NCBI RefSeq assembly: GCF_014898055.3
Contig: NW_023601104.1
Location: 81,575,106 to 81,639,105, forward strand
DNA length: 64,000 bases
DNA from: Talpa occidentalis
Taxonomy: Eukaryota; Chordata; Mammalia; Eulipotyphla; Talpidae
Direction of reading: 5' to 3'
The position numbers were made by a program, and so were the translations under genes. The notes beneath the pieces were generated by a model. It did not search any database. It saw only the letters and a program-made list of their open reading frames with translations, and was not told the origin of the DNA. Each line of letters begins with the position of its first letter. Position 1 is the first letter of the stretch. Positions 34,886 to 44,650 of this stretch are shown one piece after another.

Positions 34886-35645
34886 AGGTTTTGATCAGGG
34901 ATGAGGTCGTAGGACGATACATGGAATCTCAGGTCCCTATTGTTTCCTGGCCTACCTAGGACACAAGGACAGCTGCCAGTCCCAGTGTCTTCCTGACACT
35001 TGAGTACTAATGTTACCACCCCCTTTTTGCTTGAGGGTTCTTAGAGGAGCAATTGTACCCATGCTCATAATGACTGATAGAGATAGACCAGACAGCATGG
35101 CTGGTTGGTGTCCCCCACTTCCCTCTTTGAGTTGCTCAATGGATCCACCATTCTAGAAGCTGCAATACAAGGGGGTTCTTAGAAAGGACTAAGGAAGGCG
35201 TGGTCCTTGTGTTCAGAGCTTCATCTGGCACCTATGGCATTTCAACTTCATGCTGCATCTCCTTGTGTTTAAGTCATCACCAATGAGAATTGTTATTTCT
35301 GATTTTGGCAAAGCTGTATGTGGCACAGAAAGGAAGAAATAAGTCAACTGCTAAGACTAACTTCCCAGTCCCTGGCAATTTTAGGGGAAAAAGGAGACCC
35401 CACAAGGGGGCATAGGGATCAGCAAATTGCTTGCTGGGTGTGGTAGGATCTCCAAATGAGGGAGCCCAAACTTGCTCCCAAATATGTCCATCTTGGATGT
35501 GGGTTATGATCAAATGAAGCATTATGTTTAAAAAATTTTGAAAGTTAAAACCTTCTACACATATGGGAGGTTATAGGACAGTGGCAATAAAACAAAATTT
35601 CCCCCTACCTCCCCCAAAAGAAGAGAAGGAACCGATGGACCCTTT
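34886..35645. other. Stretch without recognised feature
   Basis: No supported gene or repeat. Confidence 0.4.
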
Positions 35646-35661
35646 AAAGATTAAAACTATA

Positions 35662-35928
35662 GGGGCCTCCCTGGTGGTGCAAGGGATTAAGTCTCAGCAC
35701 TATGAAGCTATCCACAGCCACTGCAGCACGAGTTCAATCCCTGGCCAGGGAGCTACCCACATGGCCCAGCAGACCTCTCCTGATTCGCCTGCTGCTCCCC
35801 TCAGCAGTGTATTTCAGTAGATCCTCCTGTTCTGCTCCCCACTCTGTCTCTGGTGAATCCTCTGACTGGCCCCCACCTCTGGCCTACACCCCAGCTCTAG
35901 TATGCATAAATAAATAAACCTTTAAAAA
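35662..35928 (+). mobile_element. tRNA-derived SINE, subfamily A (copy 8)
   Basis: A complete copy with a perfect 16-bp duplication, aaagattaaaactata, at 35646-35661 and 35929-35944. Its B box reads 'gagttcaatccctgg'. It is a good reference copy for subfamily A. Confidence 0.97.
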
Positions 35929-36124
35929 AAAGATTAAAACTATAAATTGTCAACTCCTGAACCCAATCACTTATGGGTCACAATCTCCAAAATACTTGTT
36001 GGGTAATTAGACCTCCTAAATAGTTCCCTTTTTCTAGGAGTTTCTACAATTGCTAATTATTTTGCAAGTATTAACTGTACATTAATTCAATTACTGACCC
36101 TTTACCCATTTGTGCATTTTTTTT

Positions 36125-36255
36125 ACATAGTCAAGAAATTTTTATTGAGCACCTAATAGACGCCAGCAACATGATAACAGTTAGGTGTGTATCAATGAAT
36201 CAGACATGGCTGCTACCTTCAAGATGCTCACAGACTATTGGGGAGCCAGTCATAG
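36125..36255 (-). repeat. L2 3' end, minus
   Basis: 'tttttattgagcacctaat', 'gctaccttcaagatgctca' is the complement of the L2 3' end. Confidence 0.8.
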
Positions 36256-36654
36256 AACAACATCTAGGGTCACCTTCGATCACCAGCTCAGCCCAGCCTG
36301 GGGGCGCAGGTGTTTGTGAGTTCACACTGGCAGAGTGAATCCTGACTCTGTCTTCAGAAAGCAGATGTGAATCTGTTGTTTCAGCTCCTTCTCATGGCTT
36401 CCTCAGTCAGACAGGGATGCAGCTTACTGTAAATCATGGTGGTAAAGATTGAGGTCTCTGTGTGCCCCCAGAGAAGTTCCTTCTTGGGGTAGTTTATTAA
36501 GATGCTACTTTTAGAAGGGCCTTTAATCTTCACTTTCAGAACTCAGTAACACATCAGGTCAGTTTTCTTTGGCCTATTTCAGCTACTTTGGAACTTAGGG
36601 GTTTGGGTTCACTTGAAAAGGCACCGGCTGAGTGAATAATCCTTTCAAGCCAGA
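36256..36654. other. Stretch without recognised feature
   Basis: Nothing I can name. Confidence 0.4.
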
Positions 36655-36860
36655 GTACATAAATAAATCATGGATTTTAATCTTGATGCCTTCACATAGT
36701 AGCTGAGCTCAGTGATATTATGTAAGAACTACCTCTAATCCATGGTTTCCTTTTCTGTAAAATTAGCATAGGAATAGTATTTTCCTTTTAGGAATATTAG
36801 ATAAAGTCAAGGAGATAATGTGAAGTTCTTATCTGGGTTCCTGGAAAACAAAGAGCCTTG
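36655..36860 (+). repeat. MIR fragment
   Basis: 'ccatggtttccttttctgt', 'aaaattagcatagga' and 'caaggagataatgtgaag' fit the plus-strand MIR core at high divergence. Confidence 0.6.
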
Positions 36861-37789
36861 GAAAATATTAGCTTTTGTGATGATTTGAAATAATAGTAGG
36901 AAAGGGAGAATCTATCAAATTCAGTTTCTTATAACTCCAAAAGCTGATAAATGACTTTGCTCTATTTCTGTAATTATAGATAGTTAGAATGTTTTGGGAC
37001 AATATATCACTTTAACTTTGAATACTTAAAGGGGTTATTTTGTAATACAATAATATAAAATAAGACAAGGTCAATTATTAAGTATAACTTTTTGTAATGG
37101 TAGAATATAATAAGATTTTATTTCATAGGTATGTCTATTTTATCTTTTAGACATTCATTAGGAAACAATCCTTTTAATATATCAGGATGTCCATTTTTTC
37201 TCTAAAAGTCCTTATTTGCACTAACACATCTCTCACATCCACTGTGGTCAAAACTAAGTCCCTGCATTTGTTTTGCTGTAAGCAGAATCCCATGTTTTGT
37301 TCTTACTATTTTGGATTGTGACTCTGACTCACAACTTCTTGTTCCTGAAATTGTTGCCTCAGGGCTAGATTTCATGTGAATTTTGCTAGTTTCAGCTGAG
37401 TGGTAGTCTGCTTTTGTTCCTGCAAAGGACAATGTTTTATTAGCCTGAAAAGTATAAATTGCTGATATGCAATCCCATGGAGAGAAATCACAGCAATGGT
37501 GAGAAGTATGTGGTCAGTGGAAAGAGTAAGTCTCTAGAACCATCCACGTCTGTGTTCTGACCCAGATGCCACCTTGTCCAGACTGTGTGGCCATGAGCTT
37601 CCTTCCCCACTTAAGACCTTCCTCTTCCCCTGTAAATCGGAGAAAGAAGACATGATTCCATTTGTGTGAATTGCCAAAAAAATTCCCTAGTTTACAGTAA
37701 AAGCTGTACATAACTTTTCTATTATTAGTAGGATTATATTTTTGCCCTGATTATTGTGGACTGGTAAGGCCATTGGATTGTCATCACGC
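36861..37789. other. Stretch without recognised feature
   Basis: AT-rich. No supported gene or repeat. Confidence 0.4.
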
Positions 37790-37870
37790 TACTAGGATGC
37801 CTACAAAGCAACTGGCACGGTGCTAGCTGTAGAGTAAGCACGTGATAAATGATGGCTTTCACTGTTGTCC
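37790..37870 (+). repeat. L2 3' end fragment
   Basis: 'caactggcacggtgctagc...gtaagcacgtgataaatga' is the L2 terminus. Confidence 0.65.
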
Positions 37871-38005
37871 ATCCTTGACCCCTTGAACGTTGTATGGAGT
37901 GAGTGAGTGAGAGAAGAGGAGGAAAGAGTAAGCCCCATATGTCAATGTCACCTGATCTCTTCGAACAAGGGGAGTCTTAGCACTCTTGCCAGAGGTTGTT
38001 GCTGT

Positions 38006-38054
38006 TGATGATGATCGGGATGACGACGGGAATGATGATGATGGGGATGATGAG
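38006..38054. repeat. Degenerate (GAT)n tract
   Basis: GATGAT, GACGAC and GGGATGATGA units alternate with few interruptions. Confidence 0.8.
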
Positions 38055-38059
38055 GGTTG

Positions 38060-38145
38060 GCACTCACCCTAAGCTCAGTACATTTGCTCACTTGTTCCTC
38101 TTAACTAATCGGTGAGATGAGTACTAGTGTTATCCCCATGCCTTA
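38060..38145 (-). repeat. MIR fragment
   Basis: 'actaatcggtgagatgagt...tgttatcccc' fits the minus-strand MIR outer core. Confidence 0.45.
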
Positions 38146-38999
38146 ACTTGGGTCTCCCCCAAATACATCTTGACACAAATATTTAGGTGCAAAGAGTTTA
38201 TTTGGGAAGTAATCGCAAGAGTGTGGTAAGGGACTGGAAAAAGACACGGGGGAGGGAGGAAGCCAAGAAGGTGTGAGGAAAGGAAGGGCATGTCTGTGGG
38301 CCCTGGGGTCTAGAAGCACAAATTTCCCAGGGCCTCACTAGATGCTGTCGGAAGTGAGGCTACTCCTGTCTATTCCTTGGGACTCAGTTTGCACTATACC
38401 AAGTACTGGAGACATGGTATCACATAATGGTCATGGACAGAAGGACACTCCAATGTCTTGGAGGAAGGCACGCATCTTCGCAGGGTATCACCTCCAAAAT
38501 GGCACCCCAGCCATGCATTCGATAAGCTCTTCCTTCCCCCTCATGGTGTGGAATAAGGTGGGAGCAGTAGGTCCCAGTGCAGGTGCTCATTTTACTGCAG
38601 AGTGTGTTCACTGTTCTGAAGTGAGAACGTTTTTCTAAGTCCAGATATCAGAGGATGCATCCTTAGCACCTGTTGTCAGAGCTCCCAAAGGAGAATTTAT
38701 CTTTATAAGATTAAACCAGCTGCCGGGTATTAGGAAACAACTGCACAGGTGTCTCTGATGGGGAAGACATAAATGCAAGTGAGAGCAAGATCAGCAGGAA
38801 GATGGGCATAGAGGGATTGGTCAAGAGGGGGGTTCTTGATGCTGCTGGAGTCTGGAGGGAGTCTGGAGAAGGAGTTTTAAGTAATGATAAAAGAATAAGT
38901 CCTGGTAACTAAGAATCCGATCAAAAATATTCAGATAGCCAGCACTATTCTTGAGCCAAAAATAAAAAAAAAAAGGAAATTTCAGAATTCCTCCTAAAG
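38146..38999. other. Stretch with possible old LTR-like sequence
   Basis: 'gcaaagagtttatttggga...' from 38190 to about 38640 has the texture of a decayed repeat on the minus strand, but I cannot name it. No gene. Confidence 0.3.
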
Positions 39000-39125
39000 T
39001 TTTGTTTCAGAAAGGGATCATCAGGTCCAATTATTCCATTTTATTTAAAAAATGAGAAAAATGCAGTTGGGGATATGAATGAAGCCACATTCAAAGTAGA
39101 ATCCTTACTTCAGGTACTTAGTAGA
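39000..39125 (-). repeat. MIR fragment
   Basis: 'attccattttatttaaaaaa...gccacattcaaag' fits a diverged minus-strand MIR. Confidence 0.45.
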
Positions 39126-39371
39126 AATCTTAGTAGAAATCTTTGGGGTACAAAGATTTGCACAGACCTGAGATCCTCGTCTTGAGGATTGCTGAGTCAT
39201 TTCCCAGAGTAGAGGCCAGACACCAAGCAGAGCTCAGCACACCAGCCTGGACCAACCCAAATCAAGAATGGGAGGACATCGAGTGCCAATCGTGGACTAT
39301 TGTCACAGCTGAAGCTGTCCTCGGGGGCTCGTCACACCATTTTCTCTGTTTTGTTCATGTGTGAAACTTTA

Positions 39372-39682
39372 TTTTTTTTTAAAGTTTTTATTTTATTTTT
39401 TTTATTTTTTTTAAAGATTTATTTATTTATTTATACAAGCACTGGGTACAGTCAGAAGCACGGGAGGGTGAGAGAATTCACCAGAGCCAGAGCAGGGAGC
39501 AGAGCAGGCAGAAGGACCAAAGTACACTGCTGAGGGGAGCAGCGGGCGGCAGGAGAGGTCTGCGCGGCATGTGGGACCCTCCTCCCGTGGCCGGGGAGCA
39601 GCCCGGGGATTGAACCGGCACTGCAGAGGCTGCAGGCAGCTTCGCAACCCAGTGCTCAACCGCTGCACCACCAGGGAGGCCC
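39372..39682 (-). mobile_element. tRNA-derived SINE, subfamily B (copy 9)
   Basis: Minus-strand copy of the longer, GC-richer subfamily, with the extra segment 'gtgggaccctcctcccgtgg' typical of B copies. It is flanked by a perfect 17-bp duplication, tcatgtgtgaaacttta, at 39355-39371 and 39683-39699. The tail carries AATAAA and TCTTT on the minus strand, so this B copy is T+ like subfamily A. Confidence 0.97.
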
Positions 39683-39862
39683 TCATGTGTGAAACTTTAA
39701 TTATGAATAGAAAAACATGTCATACAGGAATGATGCGTAAGTTTGACGTATGTCAAAATAAAAATGAGAATGCAGTGTGGCATGGGTTATGACACAGGTC
39801 TGCCCAGACCACTAGGCAGGGCAGCAGAAGGGCAGCTGATCCAGCCAGTGTTCTGGAAGGAA

Positions 39863-40207
39863 TGTTGTGAGGTAAATGAAGATTGCTCAAGCTTTTTCTC
39901 TGTTGGTCTCTGTGGCTATCACCTGCGGCCTTGAACGCCAGAGGGGCTCGGGAGCGTGGGCTTGGGACGCGCATGCCTGATGGTGGGCCCCTGCAGTGGG
40001 GTGTGGGCATGCGTAAGTGGGCACGCCTGAGCCTGGAGGCTGAGCATATAAATACAGAGTATGGCAGAGTGCAGTAGAGAACATGGCAGAGTGGTGAGGA
40101 GACCACGAGAGAATGCCAGAGAGCCCAGAGAGTAAAGATTTGCAGGGAACTGGGAGGCCTGCTGGCCCCTGGCCCCCAAACCCCCATACACCTAGTTGCC
40201 TCCTACA
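39863..40207 (+). mobile_element. LTR-like TATA-bearing repeat, copy A
   Basis: Shares with copies B and C an ordered set: 'gtaaatga', 'tcaagcttttt...', 'gggagcgtgggc', 'gcatgcctgatggtggg', 'ggtgtgggcatgcgtaag', then a TATA box ('gagcatataaatacag') followed by repeated 'gagaacat'/'agagaat' purine-rich sequence. This promoter-then-transcribed layout resembles an LTR or a promoter-bearing element. I cannot name the family. The ends are estimates. The overlapping 144-codon minus frame (39753-40187) is a chance frame. Confidence 0.5.
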
Positions 40208-40369
40208 AGAAGCGTAGAAAGATCCTTAAAAGCCTGAAAAAGCCACTGAGGGCTCCAGAACTCTCCTTTACCTGTCTCCCGAATCAGTAGAAAACCTGCT
40301 CCGTGCCTGCCCACACTATAAATGTACACCCTTCCCAGGGCCAGTCAGGACAGAGCTCAGCCTCGAATC

Positions 40370-40475
40370 ACAGTGTGATGGAGCAGGAAGAATGAGTGCT
40401 GGAGTCACAGTGACCCAGCTTCAAATCTCTGCCCCATCTCTGACCTGGTTGCTTAACCTTTGAGCCTTGTTTTAA
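40370..40475 (+). repeat. MIR fragment
   Basis: 'gctggagtcacagtgaccca', 'ctctgacctggttgcttaa' is the plus-strand MIR start and core. Confidence 0.7.
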
Positions 40476-40489
40476 AAAAAAACATTTAA

Positions 40490-41019
40490 CATCTTCCTTA
40501 TATTGTTCAGATGAGAAGCCAAGCTAACAATGTGGTTGATGGTGTAAGGGACTCACTCAGCATCCACCCAACTCCTCTGTAGTTTCCCTCTTGAAAATCG
40601 AGGAGCACTTTTCCCAAGCTCCCTTGTGGCCTGGTCAGTGAGGGACCCAGGTCCCATCGAGCCTTTGCCCTTTCATGAGGAAGCAGAGGTGAGCAGCGTG
40701 GTTGGGTGCAGGGAAGTAGCAAGGGCAATTGTACACGTGGAGGCCTCCAGTTCTTGCGGGACAGCTGTGGGGAAGTCTTCAGGGTCCAGTTCCTGGTCTA
40801 TGGGAACCCAGCACCAAGCAGTGGTGATTTCCTCCACAGTCCCATTGTAGAGCCAGACGTTGCCCCTAAATACATTGCTCCTGGCTGTGAGCTTACACAC
40901 TGGGCTTTCCGGAGCTCCCAAAGATTGTGTTGCCTCCTAATAAGTTATTGCAAACCCCTGTCTGCTGAACCAGCAAAGAGGATTCTGTTATTGCAACTGA
41001 GAACCCAGGCAGATGCCAG
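40490..41019. other. Stretch without recognised feature
   Basis: The overlapping frames on both strands between 40507 and 41041 show no domain I recognise. Confidence 0.35.
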
Positions 41020-41204
41020 TCTTCTTCTCCTCCATCCTTAAATCCAACCTATCACCAAGTCTCACTGATGCCACCTTTCAACCCGTCCACACGCTCCTTT
41101 CCCTCTGTGGCTTCTCGGCTTAAGAGCACGGCCAGCTTGTGCTCAGATCCCATCCATAGTCTCTTGGCTTCAGCCTCCTGCTGGCTCCCTCTAACCCCAA
41201 GGAG
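41020..41204 (+). repeat. L2, segment 1 of an interrupted copy
   Basis: 'cctatcaccaagtctcact', 'ggcttctcggcttaagagc' and 'cagcctcctgctggctccc' are L2 internal 3' sequence. It continues after two insertions at 41540 and 42236. Confidence 0.65.
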
Positions 41205-41539
41205 GGTAAATGATTTAATCAGGCCTTTTTGTGCCTCTAGCCTCCGTGGCCATTACCTATGGCTTTGATTGTGCTAATGTAGGAGGCTCTTGGGAGTGTG
41301 GGCCTGGGGCATGTGTGCCTGATTGTGGACACCTGATTGTGGGTGTGCACGCATGCATAAGTGTGCATGCCTGAGCCAAGAGGTCAGGGATATAAATGTG
41401 GGTACGAGAGGAAGACACCAGGAGAGAACACCAGAGAAAGCCCAGAGAAAAAGCAAGTAAAGGTTTGTGGGGGGCTGGGGAATTCAGCTGCCTGCCTGTC
41501 TCCTAGCTCCCCACTTACTGGCCCCCTGTGGGATCCCCA
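41205..41539 (+). mobile_element. LTR-like TATA-bearing repeat, copy B
   Basis: Collinear with copy A: 'ggtaaatgatttaatcagg', 'gggagtgtgggcctgggg', 'gtgcatgcctgagcc', TATA box 'gggatataaatgtggg', then 'caggagagaacaccagag' and 'agtaaaggtttgtgg'. It splits an L2 element. Confidence 0.5.
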
Positions 41540-41613
41540 GTATATCTCAGTATCACCCCATTCAAATTCACTCTCTACATTGACCCCAGAGTCATCTTCC
41601 TAAAATGCCCATA
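41540..41613 (+). repeat. L2, segment 2
   Basis: 'ccagagtcatcttcctaaaa' is the L2 sequence expected after segment 1. Confidence 0.6.
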
Positions 41614-42225
41614 TAGGCAGACCTCATTTTATTGCATTTTGCTTTATTGGGGTTTGCAGATACAGTTGTTTTTTTTCCTGTTTTTTGTTTTTTAAATATG
41701 ATCCTTGTAAAGTAAGTAAATGACATCAGGCTTTTCTGCCCTCCTGACATTAGGATTGATGACGGATCCCTGCAGTCCTGAATGTATGCCTGATGGCGGG
41801 CACCTGGAGTGGGGTGTGGGCATGCGTAAATGGGTACACCTGGGCTATGGCTGGGCTTATAAGGGCAGCGTCACAGGGACACCAGGAGAACAGAGAACTG
41901 AAGAGAACAAGAAGAGCAGAGAAGCAGAAAGCAGAAACAACTCTGGCCTATCCTGCCGCTACCATCCTCCACTAGCAAAAATATGACTTGCTCAAGACTC
42001 AGATGATGGTTAGTATTATTTTAGCAATAAAATATTTAAAATTAAGTATGTATACTGCTTTATTAGATATGATGCTATTGTAAACTTAATAGACAAATGT
42101 GTAATGGAAATACAACTTCTGCAGGCACTGGGAAACCAAAAAGTTCATGTAACTCACTTTATTGTGGTATTTGCTTTATTGTGGTGGTCTGGAACCAGCC
42201 TCACAGTCTCTCTAAGATGTGTCTC
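41614..42225 (+). mobile_element. Internally deleted Tigger1 with both terminal inverted repeats
   Basis: The 5' end 'taggcagacctcattttatt' with 'gctttattggggtttgcag' and the 3' end 'gctttattgtggtggtctgg...taagatgtgtctc' are the two Tigger1 termini. Only the transposon ends remain. The centre is occupied by a copy of the LTR-like repeat (41706-41949). The 3' segment (about 41955-42225) is collinear with 12300-12600. Confidence 0.85.
41706..41949 (+). mobile_element. LTR-like TATA-bearing repeat, copy C (inside Tigger1)
   Basis: Shares 'gtaaatgacatcaggcttt', 'gcatgcgtaaatgggtac' and the TATA position 'gggcttataagggcag' with copies A and B. ATCCT occurs at 41701-41705 and 41950-41954, a possible 5-bp target duplication, though the 3' end does not read CA. 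Confidence 0.45.
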
Positions 42226-42235
42226 TCTTTGCAAT

Positions 42236-42625
42236 GACACTCCCCAGTGAAAACTCCCTTCCCTCCTCAACCCCCGCATACGTTAGGCTTCAGCCCTATG
42301 GAATCACTTCCTATTAGCAGAGCATGGTGTTGGTCTCGCCAGGCCTGTGAGCTTTTGCTCTTTCCATCCAGAACATTCTCCTCTACCCTTAGTGGACTAA
42401 CTTCATTGTTCAGGCTTTAATTAAAGTGCTGCCTACCCCCAGGAAGCGTTTCTTGATTTCCCAAGTTCAGGTTAGGGGCTTTAATTTTCTGTAGGCTCCT
42501 CAAGCATATTATATTTGCTGTTGAATTTGATTCCCTATTAGGCAAAAAGCCTTCTCTGAGGGGCTGGAATCTTGTCTGTTTAGATGGGAAGTAAACCTGA
42601 GTTGTGGACACTCAATAAAAAAATG
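42236..42625 (+). repeat. L2, segment 3 to the 3' end
   Basis: 'gagcatggtgttggtctcg', 'aggctttaattaaagtgct', 'gaggggctggaatcttgtc' and 'tggacactcaataaa' complete the L2 begun at 41020. Confidence 0.75.
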
Positions 42626-43130
42626 ACTTGAGTGTGGTCAAATGTCGCAGAAAGACCTAAAGTACAAGGACTTACCACCACCCACAACTTTTGACAACCT
42701 GGAGGTCAGCAATGACCTTGGGAGGGACAGTTTCAGGAGAGAAGAGGCAGCTGAAGCTAGGACCCATGGGGTCAAGGAGGACGCAGACGCGGAGAAGTCC
42801 ACTGGTTTATCACAGCCTTCCTTCCTCATTCCACTTCTGCTAAGATGTTCCTTGAGGTCAGTGGCAGGGCAGGACATGGAAGCAGGACAGCGTCAGATGC
42901 CCGAGGGGTCTGTGTGAAAAAAGTAGCTTCCCCAAGAAGGGCGAAAGTGCTAACGCACCAACTTCAGGCTGAAATCTCCTCTTGGCACAGGAAATACAGT
43001 GTCTGGGGCCCCAGATACTTTTAGGGACCCACAAAACCATTTTAATTTCTTTGAAAGTTAGAACAAAGATGACTATAGTCGTAAAGACTATTATAATGGC
43101 TCCACTCTGGATTATATATCCATCTTTTTC
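42626..43130. other. Stretch without recognised feature
   Basis: The short opposite-strand frames at 42638-42917 mirror each other and are not convincing. Confidence 0.4.
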
Positions 43131-43382
43131 TTTTTAAATATTTATTTATGCATACAAGAGGTAGGGTGCAGGCCAGGGGTGTGGGGGGTGGTGAGAGGAT
43201 TCACCAGAGACAGTGTGGAGCAGAACAGGCAGATCTATTGAAATATACTGCTAAGGAGAGCAGCAGGAGAGGTCTGCTGCACCGTATGGTAGCTCCCTGG
43301 CCAGGGATCGAACTCGTGATGCAGTGGCTGTGAACAGCTTCATAGTGTTGAGGCGTTATCTCTTGTGCCACCAGGGAGGCCC
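43131..43382 (-). mobile_element. tRNA-derived SINE, subfamily A (copy 10)
   Basis: Minus-strand copy with the head 'gtgccaccagggaggccc' at the right. The flanks 'ggattatatatccatct' and 'ggatattcaccttta' are an imperfect duplication. Confidence 0.92.
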
Positions 43383-44399
43383 AGGATATTCACCTTTATA
43401 CCCACACCGTCATAAAAGATAAATTCATGTAGGAAGGAGGTCTGGAGGTGAAGGTGCCCAAGGAAGGTGGTTGGTGACCCTGAAGACTCTGCCTCTTTAC
43501 CATCTTGTCCTGCCTCAGAGTTTCCCTTGTAAATTAGGTCACCCCTCTCTTCTCTCAACCTCTGATTCCTACCCTGGCTCCCCCACACTTCCTGGGCTGG
43601 CCTGGGGTGGGCAGCCATATCCTCTGCTATCTGGGGACTGTGGTCTGGAAAAATCTAATCAGAGACAAGGCCACAGGTGCTACTGTTTTGCGTAGAGACT
43701 GGGGTCAGCACTTGCCTATGTCTGCTTGTTTCTATTTTTTGCTCAGGGTAAACAGAGTCTACAAGGCAAGATAGCATCTTCCTGGAACAGTTGAGATAAG
43801 ACACAGCCAACCTCGGCCACCACAGCACAGAGTCTGGAAACAAGATGTGCTGAGTTCGCTGGATGAAGCAATAAGCAGCTGCCATAAATGACTAGATGGA
43901 TGAAGTAACCAGGGAAACTCAGAGGACCCCGGGCAACAAATACTTCCCCTCACCCACTAGGAAACTCAGTGGAGCCGAGAAAGCTGAGCAGAAAGCATTT
44001 TAACTCTCAAACTCCTCTCCCAACAAGGTAACCTTTGTTCTAAGTCGAGATCCAATTTGCTTTAGATAATACGAATCATCACATGGGGGAAGCTCTCCTC
44101 TTTACAAGAGTCTTAGCTAAGAGTCTTAGCTTGTTACAGGAGGTGAGGTTGCTCTGAAGCCCTCAGTGTATTGAGAGGCCAGAATAAGGACTTTTGTCTC
44201 TGGAGGCTTTTCCTTTTGGGAACCACCTGCCACCAATAGGCAACAAAACCCCTGTTTGCAGGAGATGGAACTAAAAGCATGCACACCCCACCCCCCACCT
44301 CCAACACCTCCCCACTCCATTCTATGGCTATCCAGGAAATGTTCTACTGAGATTCTGCAGGTAAAACTGATCATATGAAGTCATCCATCCATCCATCTT
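43383..44399. other. Stretch without recognised feature
   Basis: Contains a C-rich tract at about 44283-44315 and an (ATCC)n tract at about 44380-44396. No gene. Confidence 0.4.
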
Positions 44400-44650
44400 C
44401 TTCAGCTCCCTCTAAGCCACAGAAGCTGGTGATGTGTGAATAAAACTCCATCCCTGCCTGCTTTATTGAGACTTTGCCTCACACCCTTGTATATTACACA
44501 TTTCATTGTTTACTGCCTCCCTCCTGCAAGCTTGTGATCTTCACACGAGAGGGAACTTTCTTTTTTGTCACAGTTGTGAACTTCATGTCTAGAATAGTGA
44601 CTGGCATTTCTAGATAAGTATTTGTTGCATGCTTTCGATGAAATTATTTT
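44400..44650 (+). repeat. L2 3' end
   Basis: 'catgtctagaatagtgact' with 'gtatttgttgcatgctt' is the L2 terminus, and the CT-rich part before it fits L2 internal sequence. Confidence 0.65.

Noticed and set aside
39753..40187. 144-codon minus-strand frame and overlapping frames
   Set aside because: Frames are open on both strands over the LTR-like repeat, which fits GC-rich repeat sequence better than a gene.
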